A DNA stretch of 13,801 nucleotides from Acidobacteriota bacterium. Lineage in GTDB: Bacteria > Acidobacteriota > Vicinamibacteria > Vicinamibacterales > UBA2999. The stretch lies in the NCBI GenBank assembly GCA_020851835.1, contig JADZBZ010000484.1, forward strand, positions 1 through 13,801. Reading direction: 5' to 3'. A program made the position numbers and the translations under genes. Under the pieces are notes generated by a model that was not told the origin of the DNA, did no database searches, and was given only the letters and a program-made list of their open reading frames with translations. Below, in pieces: positions 6,736 to 13,801 of this stretch (the stretch's first letter is position 1; every line of letters starts with the position of its first letter).

Positions 6736-8415
6736 GTGATGCCGACTACTCTTCTCGACAACGCCGGAGCGCTCGAGCGCCGATTCGGGACCCGCCTGCC
6801 CGACTCCGGCCCGGGTTCCGCCCGCGTGCGGCAGACCCTCTCGCCGGTCGAACGGTTGGTGGAGCTCGACGCCGGCAACGGCGCGTGGCGGCGCCTCGTG
6901 AGCGCTCGCGATCCGCAGGCCGAGGCCGAGCGCTGGGCCGATGAAACCGTTCTGGCCGGGGCGCCCGCCACGGTCATTCTGATCGGGAGCGGCCTGGGTT
7001 ACGTCCTGGACGCCATCGAGCGGCGTCAGCTGCCCACACGAGCTGTCGTCGTGGAGCCTGACGCCGCGCTGGCCCGGTTGCTGCTGGAACGCCGCGACTG
7101 GCGCACCTGGATTGAGGGCGGCCGGCTGGCCTTGCTGGTGGGACCCGATTACGACGGCGTGCCCGCCGTGGCACGGCTGATGGACGGAGTGGACTCAGCG
7201 CCCCTCTATCTGCACCCCGCGCTGGCGCGGCTGTGGCCGGGGCCGTCGCGCGAGGCCGTCACCGCCGTGGAGCGGCTGCGCTTCGAGGCGGCGTCGAACC
7301 AGCACGCCCGGCGCACCCTCGCGGGACGCTACCTCCGGCACACCCTGTCCAACGCGCCCCGCCTGACGCGCGAGGGCGACGGGTCGGCGCTCGAGGGCCT
7401 CATGGCTGGCGTTCCGGCCGTGATTGTGGCGGCAGGACCTTCGCTCGACCGGAACATCCACGATCTGCACCTGGTTCGCGACCGCGCGCTCATCGTGGCC
7501 TGCGACACGGCGGCCAGGCCGCTGCTCTCGCTCGGCGTCGAGCCGCAACTGGTGTTGGCCATCGACCCGAGCGTGGCCAACGCCTGCCACCTCGGGGCGC
7601 TGCACGAGCCGCGCCGCACGTGGCTGGCGGCCGAGTGCAGCCTGCACCCTCCCGCCTTCGCCCACTTCGAGGGGCGCACGTTCTTCTTCCGCATCGGCAA
7701 CCACGCGCCCTGGCCGTGGCTGCGCGAAGCCGGATTCGACCGCCTGCAGCTGAACGTCTGGGGATCGGTGGTCACCGCCGCCCTCGACCTGGTGCTCCGC
7801 ATGGGGTGCGACCCAATCGTGTTCGCCGGCACCGACCTGGCCTTCACGGATCACCGGCCCTACGCCCGGGGCACCACGCTCGAGGCGCAGTGGGCCAGCT
7901 GGGTGGCCGGCGGCGAAACCTACGAACGCGTCTTCGGTCTGGTGATGAACCGGTGGCCGATGGTCACCGCCGCCGATCTCAACGGCGAGTCCACCCGCAC
8001 GGCGTCTCACCTCGTGGCGTTTCGCGACTGGATGGTCGCGCGCGCGCGTCAGTCCGCGCCGGTTCGTATCGTCAACGCCACAGGAGCGGGCATCCTGCAC
8101 GGGTCGGGCATCGAGATTGCCACGGCTGCCGAGACGCTGGCGGCGTATCCTCCGCTCGACCTCGACGAGGTGCAGGCACGGATTGCGGCCGCCCACCGGC
8201 CGTCCCTCAATCCGTCTGCGCTCTTTGAATGCATTCACGCCCTCGAACAGGGCGGCTGGGCTCTGCCCGAGTCGTGGGCCACGACGGACCCGGCCGCCAC
8301 GCCGGCGGCGCTGCGCCAGGCGCTCGAGGGACCGGAGTACGCGGCTTGGCGCCTGGGGCGCACGATCGCGGCATCACCCCGTCGGCGCGAGTTGTCGCTC
8401 CATCCAATCGTCTAG
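6736..8415 (+). CDS. Maf-type motility accessory factor (DUF115/MAF_flag10 domain), probable flagellin glycosyltransferase
   Basis: 559 aa. Maf proteins are thought to transfer nonulosonic acids such as pseudaminic or legionaminic acid onto flagellin before export. Residues 78-110 form a first Rossmann-like unit (ATVILIGSGLGYVLDAI then VVVEPD). The central DUF115 domain starts near 225: VPAVIVAAGPSLDRNI (226-241), ALIVACDTAARPLLSLGVEPQ (251-271), VLAIDPS (273-279) and FAGTDLAF (363-370), the motifs shared with MptE-like pterin pyrophosphokinases and sialyltransferase-like folds. A helical C-terminal part follows. Length is slightly below the usual 600 or more. The start is GTG 6736 or the adjacent ATG 6739; GAGGA at 6721-6725 suits either. 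It is first in a three-gene run and divergent from the stator operon, which fits flagellar glycosylation. The acceptor and the sugar are not shown by the sequence. Confidence 0.87.
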   Translation: MMPTTLLDNAGALERRFGTRLPDSGPGSARVRQTLSPVERLVELDAGNGAWRRLVSARDPQAEAERWADETVLAGAPATVILIGSGLGYVLDAIERRQLPTRAVVVEPDAALARLLLERRDWRTWIEGGRLALLVGPDYDGVPAVARLMDGVDSAPLYLHPALARLWPGPSREAVTAVERLRFEAASNQHARRTLAGRYLRHTLSNAPRLTREGDGSALEGLMAGVPAVIVAAGPSLDRNIHDLHLVRDRALIVACDTAARPLLSLGVEPQLVLAIDPSVANACHLGALHEPRRTWLAAECSLHPPAFAHFEGRTFFFRIGNHAPWPWLREAGFDRLQLNVWGSVVTAALDLVLRMGCDPIVFAGTDLAFTDHRPYARGTTLEAQWASWVAGGETYERVFGLVMNRWPMVTAADLNGESTRTASHLVAFRDWMVARARQSAPVRIVNATGAGILHGSGIEIATAAETLAAYPPLDLDEVQARIAAAHRPSLNPSALFECIHALEQGGWALPESWATTDPAATPAALRQALEGPEYAAWRLGRTIAASPRRRELSLHPIV

Positions 8416-8430
8416 CACCTGGATTCCGTC

Positions 8431-10737
8431 ATGACCATCTGCATCGTCACCTGTGACATTGTCGGCCCCATCAAGAACGGGGGCATCGGCACCGCCTACT
8501 ATTCACTCGCGCGCCTGCTGGCCGGCGCCGGGCACCAGGTGACGGTGCTCTACGCGCTCGGTCGTTACTGCGAGCACCGCCGTATCGACGACTGGGTCGC
8601 CGAGTACCGGGCGATGGGCATCGAGCTGGTACCGGTTCCTGACGATCTCGACCTGCGGGGCCACCCGGCGATGAAGATGGCGCACGCCGTGTACCGATGG
8701 CTGCGGGGCCGACGTTTCGACATCGTCCACGTGCACGAGTGGCGCGGCCTGGCGTTCTATGCGCTGACGGCGAAGCGGCAGGGGCTGGCGCTTCAGGATT
8801 CGCTGGTGTGCGTCGGCGCCCACAGCCCGGTGCTGTGGCACAAGGAGGGTATGAACGAGCTGGCGTCGGCCGAGGAACTCGAAGTGGACTTCATGGAGCG
8901 GCAGTCGGTGGCGCTCGCCGACGTGCTGTGGAGTCCCAGCGAGCACATGGTGCGCTGGATGCGGCGCGAGGGCTGGCAACTGCCGCGGCGCGTGGTGACG
9001 CGCCAGTACGCGGTGATCGAGGCCGACCGGGTCGCGGGCCCTCGGCAGCCGACCGTGCCCGTACGGGAGCTCGTTTTCTTCGGCCGTCTCGAAACCCGCA
9101 AGGGCCTCGACCTGTTTTGCGACGGGCTGGATCGTCTCGTCAAGCGCGGCGTGGCCGTGCCGCGGGTGACCTTCCTCGGCAAGCCCGCGACGGTGGGCGG
9201 AGTACCGAGCGAAACCTACCTCGAAAAGCGGGCGGCCTGCTGGCCGTTCCGCTGGCAGATCGTTGGCGATCGCGATCGCGACGGTGCGCTCGCGTATCTG
9301 GCCGGTCCAGGCCGACTGGCCGTGCTGCCCTCGCGCATCGACAACCTGCCCTACACGGTGCTCGAATGCCTGGCGGCGGGCGTCCCGTTCCTGGCTTCGA
9401 ACACCGGCGGCATTCCCGAGATGATTCGCGACGAGGATCGGCCGGCCGTGCTCTTCGATCTCACGGCGGCGTCGATTGCCGACAGCATCACCCGCGCGCT
9501 GTCGGCCGGCGCTCGCGCCGTGGAGCCGCGCATCGCCTTCGAGCAGGCCAACCGCGACTGGCTCGAGTGGCACTCACGAGTGCGGCGGGGCCGCCCGGTG
9601 AAGGCGCGAGCAATGGGAACGCCGCTGGTGACGATCGTCCTCACCCACTTCAACCGGTCTCACCTGCTCGAGCTGGCTCTCGATTCGATCCGCGCGCAGG
9701 ACTATCAACCCATCGAGGTCGTGCTGGTGGACGACGGAAGCGATGCGCCCGAAGCGCTGGCGCTGCTGAAGTCGCTCGAGCCCGAGTTCGACGCGCGCGG
9801 CTGGCGCATCGTGCGGCAGCCCAATCGCTACCTGGGCGCGGCGCGCAACACGGGTATTCGCGAAGCCCGGGGCGGCTATCTTCTCTTCATGGATGACGAC
9901 AACCTGGCGGAGCCGCACGAGGTGAGCACCTTCGTCCGCGCGGCCGAGTCGAGCGGCGCCGACATCCTCACGTGCTTTCTCAGGGTGTTCCAGGGCACGG
10001 GACCGAACCGCTCGGACCTGGGTACCTACTGCTGGCCATTTCTCGGCGCGGCGGTATCGCCCGGCGTCACCCGCAACAGTTTCGGAGACGCCAACGCCTT
10101 CGTGCGCCGAGCGGTGTTCGAACGCATTGGCGACTTCACGGAAGACGTGGGCGTGGGCTGCGAGGACTGGGAGTTCTTCGCGCGCGCCACACTCGGCGGA
10201 TGCCGCCTGATGGTCGTGCCCGAACCGCTCGTGCGCTACCGGCAGTCGGGCCAGAGCATGCTCAGCACCACCTCGCAGCACGCCAACCGGATGCGCGCGC
10301 TGCGCCCCTATTTCGCCCACGTGCCTCCGCCGCTGCGTGGGCTGCTGCACCTGGCGTACGCAACGCCCGCCGGCGTCGCGGACACCGAACGCCCGTCGAC
10401 GCCCCGGCTCGACCACGTGAGGCGCGCGGTGGTCTTCGGCACGGGCGAGGCCGGGCGCGCCGCGCTGCGGCTGGCCGAGCGCTGCGGGTGGGACGTGACC
10501 TACCTGGTCGACAACAACGCCGGGCTCTGGGACCAGCAGGCGCACGGTCTGAGCGTGCGGTCGCCGGCGGCGCTCGAAGCCCGCGACTACGACCTCGTCA
10601 TCGTGGCCTCGCTGGCGGGCAAAGCCGCCATCTTCAGCCAACTCGAGGACCTGGGCCTCTCCCACACCGAGCACTTCGTGCACTTTCTCGAACCGGTGTC
10701 GGTCTCGGGCGTGACGGCGCAGGTGGTGCTGCCATGA
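8431..10737 (+). CDS. Two-domain glycosyltransferase (GT4 then GT2) with a C-terminal Rossmann-like domain
   Basis: 768 aa. Residues 1-375 are a GT-B fold family 4 glycosyltransferase: GGIGT (17-21), the donor-binding FFGRLETRKGLDLF with R219 and K224, and PSRIDNLPYTVLECLAAGVP (300-319), where the E-x7-E motif reads D304...E312. Residues 397-620 are a GT-A family 2 enzyme: VTIVLTHFNR, VLVDDGSD (D434, D435), the metal-binding DDD at 488-490 and the catalytic ED (578-579) in GCEDWEFF. Residues 664-752 form a nucleotide-binding-like unit, VVFGTGEAGRAAL and LVDNN, closely similar to the end of the next protein. Two transferases in one chain suggest two successive sugar additions to one glycan. 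Starts 15 bases after the Maf-like gene and overlaps the next gene by four bases (ATGA), so the three are one operon. Substrates are unknown. Confidence 0.93.
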   Translation: MTICIVTCDIVGPIKNGGIGTAYYSLARLLAGAGHQVTVLYALGRYCEHRRIDDWVAEYRAMGIELVPVPDDLDLRGHPAMKMAHAVYRWLRGRRFDIVHVHEWRGLAFYALTAKRQGLALQDSLVCVGAHSPVLWHKEGMNELASAEELEVDFMERQSVALADVLWSPSEHMVRWMRREGWQLPRRVVTRQYAVIEADRVAGPRQPTVPVRELVFFGRLETRKGLDLFCDGLDRLVKRGVAVPRVTFLGKPATVGGVPSETYLEKRAACWPFRWQIVGDRDRDGALAYLAGPGRLAVLPSRIDNLPYTVLECLAAGVPFLASNTGGIPEMIRDEDRPAVLFDLTAASIADSITRALSAGARAVEPRIAFEQANRDWLEWHSRVRRGRPVKARAMGTPLVTIVLTHFNRSHLLELALDSIRAQDYQPIEVVLVDDGSDAPEALALLKSLEPEFDARGWRIVRQPNRYLGAARNTGIREARGGYLLFMDDDNLAEPHEVSTFVRAAESSGADILTCFLRVFQGTGPNRSDLGTYCWPFLGAAVSPGVTRNSFGDANAFVRRAVFERIGDFTEDVGVGCEDWEFFARATLGGCRLMVVPEPLVRYRQSGQSMLSTTSQHANRMRALRPYFAHVPPPLRGLLHLAYATPAGVADTERPSTPRLDHVRRAVVFGTGEAGRAALRLAERCGWDVTYLVDNNAGLWDQQAHGLSVRSPAALEARDYDLVIVASLAGKAAIFSQLEDLGLSHTEHFVHFLEPVSVSGVTAQVVLP

Positions 10738-13088
10738 CCGGCCCGGCCCTGCCGGCGGCGCTCGACCGCGTCGATCGCGTGCTCGCAGCCTGTGGCGGCG
10801 GTCCGACGCTCGTGGTGGGCGATGACTCGGGCATGACGCTCCGCGCGCTGCGGCAGCGCGGCGTGCCCGCCCGAGCCGGCGGGGTCGACGCTTGCGTGGA
10901 CGCGGCGTTGGTCGACGTGATCTGGCTGGAGGGCGTCCTCGACCCGGAAGCCGAGGCGGAGGCGTTGGCGCTGCTGGTCCGGGTGTGCGCCTGCCGGCCG
11001 CGCGCGCTGGTGGCGTCGGTGTCGGGACGCCGCGACGAGTGGGAGCGCCGCGTCCTCCGGCACGGCTGGCGCAAACACCCGCTCTACCAGCAACTGGCCG
11101 ACTACGCGGCGCTCGACGGCGAAACCGAGCCGCTGCTGCTGTTCGAGCCGGTGCCGGCGGGTGTCACCTGGGGCGGCCCGCTCGACGACCTGGCGGCGGG
11201 ACGCGACTTGCACATGGACATGCTGCGCGAGGCCGGGCGTCGGGCCGACGCCCACGTCGCCCGCTACATGTGGGCCCGGCGATTCGTGCGCCCGGGCGAC
11301 CGCGTGCTCGATGCGGCGTGCGGCCTGGGCTACGGCAGCCGGCTGCTCGTGGACGGCACGCTGGCCGATTCGGTGCTCGGCCTCGATGTGGACCAGAGCG
11401 CCATCGCCTACGCCGCCGAGCACTACGGCGCGGCGAGCACGCGGCTCTCCTACGCGGTCCGCGACCTGTCGAACCTGGCCGACCTGCCGGACGCATCCTT
11501 CGACGCGATCGTCAGCTTCGAAACCGTCGAGCACCTGGGGGATCCCGAGCGGTTCCTCGCCGGGTGCCGGCGGCTGCTCACGCCGGGCGGCCGCTTCGTC
11601 TGCTCGGTGCCCAACGAATGGCTGGACGAGCGCGGCGTCGATCCCAACCCGCATCACCTGCATGTCTTCGACCGCGCCCGGCTCGAGGCGCTCTGTGGGC
11701 GGCACTTCCTGCTGGAACACGTCTTCGGCCAGACGGCGGGCGGCGGCATGAAGCTGTCCGAAGCCGGCCGCGCCCTGTGGGACGCCTCGACCCGCACCGA
11801 CGAGGCCGAGTGGTGGCTGGCCGTCGGCATGACCCCACCATTCGGGCAGGTGGCCGATCCGGTGGCGACGCGGTGGCTGCCCGAGCCCATCGCCGAGACA
11901 CCAACCGTCATTGCCTTCGCCCGCGACTACGAGCACCCATGGCTCGTGCGCGCGCTGGTCTCCATCGGGCAGCGCACCGAATCGGCGGCCCTGCTCGAAC
12001 GGTTGGCCGGCCACGTCGCGGAGGAGGCCTCATCTGGCAGCGCCGACCAGGGTGCGGCCCTCTGCGTCCGTGCATATCGGCAGCTCTCGACTGCGGAGGG
12101 CGTAACGGGTGAGACCAACAGCGCCATCGAGCGCTACTGCGGCCTGTCGGCGGCCAATCCGCACGTGGCTCGCTGGCACATTTCGTTGCGGTACGTCCAG
12201 GGACTTGCGGCACTGACCGCGGGTGACCACGCGGAGGCCGCGCGGACCCTGGCCGCCTGCGTCGACGGCGACCCGCTGGTTTTCAGCCCGCTGCTGGCGA
12301 CCAAGACGGTCAGTGCCTGCTGGCTGCTGGGATGGATGGCGGCGCAGGCGCGGGACCTGCCCGGCGCCGCGCGGTGGTGGCGCGCGGGCGTGCACCACGC
12401 CGAACGCGCGCTGCACCGGCCGTGGAGCGAACTGATGGCCGACCGCGATCGACCGGTGCTGTTCGGCCTGCGCGAGGCCACTCTCGTGGTGGATCTCGCC
12501 AGCCAATGCGCGGCGGGCCTCCATCTTCTGCCGCACGCTGCCGAGCGTCCCGGCATCCTGTGGGCGCAGCTGAGCGACTCGCTGGCCCACCGTCTGGAGG
12601 CGCAATCACGGGCCTTCGGCCAGCTCGAACGGACGGCCCGCTCGCTACAGAGTGCGGCCGAAGACGCGTGGCAACGCTGTCAGCATGCCGAGGCCCTGTG
12701 GCCAAGGCTCGACGCCGCCGGGATCGAGCTCGAGTGCCTGCGCTCGCAATCGTCCATCCCCTGGGTTCTGGGACCGACCGCCAGCGAGCCGGCATACCTG
12801 CGGGTCGCCGTCTTCGGCACCGGGCAGGGCGGCCGCGAGGCGCTGGCTCGCCTGCGGAGCCACGGCATCGGAATCGACTGCTTCGCCGACAACAATCGCT
12901 CGCGTTGGAACGACCGCATCGACGACGTCCCCGTGGTCGATCCGTCCACGCTACCCATGCGTCACCTGGACTTCATCGCGGTGGCGTCGACGCCGGGTCG
13001 CGATGCCATCTTCGCCCAGTTGCGGGCGCTTGGGTATCAGCCGGGACGGGACTTCGATGCGATGCCCACCCAGGCCCGACGCGGATGA
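10734..13088 (+). CDS. Class I SAM methyltransferase with helical-repeat middle and C-terminal Rossmann-like domain
   Basis: 784 aa. The ATG at 10734 overlaps the previous TGA (ATGA); the frame is open further left, but only as a shadow of the glycosyltransferase gene. Residues 1-140 form a poorly defined N-terminal domain (TLVVGDDSGMTLRALRQRG; then HGWRKHPLYQQL) that looks like a degenerate Rossmann unit. Residues 175-330 are the methyltransferase: motif I VLDAACGLGYGS (191-202), acidic D218 in LGLDVD, SFETVEHLGDPERFL (261-275) and LLTPGGRFVCSVPNEW (281-296). Residues 400-660 are helical, with TPR-like pairs (for example 487-509 and 528-560) and a possible coiled coil near 615-660. Residues 688-778 repeat the tail of the previous protein: VAVFGTGQGGREAL, FADNN, VASTPGRDAIFAQL. 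Probably methylates a sugar or a glycosylated carrier; inferred from context. Confidence 0.9.
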   Translation: MTGPALPAALDRVDRVLAACGGGPTLVVGDDSGMTLRALRQRGVPARAGGVDACVDAALVDVIWLEGVLDPEAEAEALALLVRVCACRPRALVASVSGRRDEWERRVLRHGWRKHPLYQQLADYAALDGETEPLLLFEPVPAGVTWGGPLDDLAAGRDLHMDMLREAGRRADAHVARYMWARRFVRPGDRVLDAACGLGYGSRLLVDGTLADSVLGLDVDQSAIAYAAEHYGAASTRLSYAVRDLSNLADLPDASFDAIVSFETVEHLGDPERFLAGCRRLLTPGGRFVCSVPNEWLDERGVDPNPHHLHVFDRARLEALCGRHFLLEHVFGQTAGGGMKLSEAGRALWDASTRTDEAEWWLAVGMTPPFGQVADPVATRWLPEPIAETPTVIAFARDYEHPWLVRALVSIGQRTESAALLERLAGHVAEEASSGSADQGAALCVRAYRQLSTAEGVTGETNSAIERYCGLSAANPHVARWHISLRYVQGLAALTAGDHAEAARTLAACVDGDPLVFSPLLATKTVSACWLLGWMAAQARDLPGAARWWRAGVHHAERALHRPWSELMADRDRPVLFGLREATLVVDLASQCAAGLHLLPHAAERPGILWAQLSDSLAHRLEAQSRAFGQLERTARSLQSAAEDAWQRCQHAEALWPRLDAAGIELECLRSQSSIPWVLGPTASEPAYLRVAVFGTGQGGREALARLRSHGIGIDCFADNNRSRWNDRIDDVPVVDPSTLPMRHLDFIAVASTPGRDAIFAQLRALGYQPGRDFDAMPTQARRG

Positions 13089-13187
13089 CGCGGAGGGCGG
13101 GTGGTCGATGGCGGGGCCTGAGGCAGAGGACGGGCAGAGGGAAGCCCTATCGCCGCTCGGGGATGAGACCAAACGAGGCCATCCGCG
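13089..13187. other. Convergent intergenic region bounded by a 9-bp inverted repeat
   Basis: 99 bases between two converging stop codons. TGACGCGGA at 13086-13094 and its reverse complement TCCGCGTCA at 13182-13190 include the stop codons of the two genes, so both genes end with the same nine bases. The arms are 87 bases apart. No compact hairpin followed by a T-run is visible, and no small gene. Confidence 0.4.
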
Positions 13188-13801
13188 TCAGCGGAAGAGA
13201 CGCCGCATCCGTTGCAGAATCGAGTAGCGCCGCAGGCCCGGGGTGGTGCCCTCCAGCGACGCCACCAGCGGCGTCAGCTCGCGCCGCGCGTCGTCGATGG
13301 CGCACTCGAGGGCGTCGGTCGCGTCGCGCAGCGCTTCCGGTGTGCTCGCCACGGCGGCCTGACGGAGCGCGCGCTCCATCCGCGGGACGAGGCTCGTCGC
13401 CGGCCTGCGCACGGTAAAGACGGCCGTGCAGTACGAGTCCCACGATTCGACGATCTCGAAGCCGACGCGCTCGTACGCGCGACGCAGGCCCTCGCGGCTG
13501 TGGTAGTAGTACTGCCCCAGCGTGTGGGAGGGGTCGCGGTACCAGTTGTTGTGCGACTCGATGCGGTCCCACGAGGCCGACGTCTCGGCGACCGCGTGGT
13601 GCAGGATGGCCACGCCGCCCGGCGCCAGCACGCGCGCTACCTCGTCGATGTAGGCCACCGTGTCCTCGAGGGCAATGTGCACGAACACGTCGTAGCTGAA
13701 CACGAGATCGAGCGACTCGTCGGCAATCCCGGTCAGGCCGTCGCCGTCGCCGAGCGCAAACGAGACGTTCTGGATGCCCTCGGCCGCCAAGCGCGCCCTG
13801 G
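13188..13801 (-). CDS. Class I SAM methyltransferase, C-terminal part (runs off the right edge)
   Basis: 203 residues are visible; the frame is open to the last base, so the true start and the glycine-rich SAM-binding motif I lie outside the window. The visible TTG at 13788-13790 is probably an internal Leu, because the residues before it (RARLAAEGIQNVSF) continue the fold. Visible methyltransferase features are a strand and acidic loop (VSFALGDGDGL), SLDLVFSYDVFVHI and EVARVLAPGGVAILHHAV, which match motifs II and III of the Methyltransf_11/25 type. A Trp/Tyr-rich stretch follows (SHNNWYRDPSHTLGQYYYHS), then helices and a basic C-terminus (ILQRMRRLFR). It is convergent with the glycosylation operon, so it may belong to a separate, neighbouring glycan locus. 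Substrate unknown. Confidence 0.87.
   Translation of the reverse strand, partial: RARLAAEGIQNVSFALGDGDGLTGIADESLDLVFSYDVFVHIALEDTVAYIDEVARVLAPGGVAILHHAVAETSASWDRIESHNNWYRDPSHTLGQYYYHSREGLRRAYERVGFEIVESWDSYCTAVFTVRRPATSLVPRMERALRQAAVASTPEALRDATDALECAIDDARRELTPLVASLEGTTPGLRRYSILQRMRRLFR

Noticed and set aside
5802..6977. 391-aa minus-strand frame across the HD-GYP-like gene and the divergent region
   Set aside because: Arg/Pro/Gly-rich, overlaps a real gene on the same strand in another frame, and has no ribosome-binding site to match.
9266..9279. GCGATCGCGATCGC palindromic run inside the GT4 domain
   Set aside because: It is explained by the codons for a Gly-Asp-Arg-Asp-Arg stretch in GC-rich coding DNA; no second copy was noticed.
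9972..10733. Upstream extension of the 784-aa methyltransferase frame
   Set aside because: This part lies inside the GT2 domain of the preceding gene in another frame and is Arg/Ala-rich. The ATG at 10734 with an ATGA overlap is the natural start.

Overview
The window is a very GC-rich, densely packed stretch of a bacterial chromosome. It contains flagellar stator genes, two-component signalling genes and a protein-glycosylation-type gene cluster. No tRNA, rRNA, CRISPR array, transposase or phage gene is visible. High GC, a MotB with a His/Gly-rich N-terminus, and large multidomain glycosyltransferase/methyltransferase proteins would fit a GC-rich environmental lineage such as Acidobacteriota (Vicinamibacteria-like) or Myxococcota. 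That assignment is inference only; nothing here fixes the taxon.

Layout. (1) Positions 1-3375, plus strand: a signalling block made of the C-terminal end of a protein with an Hpt-like domain whose phospho-histidine position is Gln, a response regulator carrying a second degenerate receiver and a CheX-like domain, and a membrane hybrid histidine kinase. (2) Positions 3480-6532, minus strand, convergent with block 1: a stator operon read as degenerate HD-GYP protein, motA, motB, and a single-receiver response regulator whose start codon overlaps the motB stop (TGATG). (3) Positions 6533-6735: a 203-base divergent intergenic region with a good sigma-54-like GG-N10-GC element pointing right and a perfect 10-bp inverted repeat just before the next gene. 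(4) Positions 6736-13088, plus strand: three tightly spaced genes, namely a Maf/DUF115-type motility accessory glycosyltransferase, a 768-aa GT4-GT2 double glycosyltransferase, and a 784-aa methyltransferase with a helical-repeat middle. The last two proteins end in the same Rossmann-like domain. (5) Positions 13188-13801, minus strand: the C-terminal part of another class I SAM methyltransferase that runs off the right edge.

Working model (inference). Block 2 makes the proton-driven stator together with two regulators, one receiver protein and one HD-GYP relative that has lost metal ligands. Block 4 looks like a surface-glycan or flagellin-glycosylation operon: Maf attaches a sugar to flagellin, the double glycosyltransferase extends the chain, and the methyltransferases decorate it. 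The repeated Rossmann tail on the two large enzymes suggests they share a ligand or a partner. The most interesting features are this tailed two-enzyme arrangement, the string of degenerate signalling domains (Hpt, second receiver, HD-GYP), and the regulatory elements between the stator operon and the glycosylation operon.
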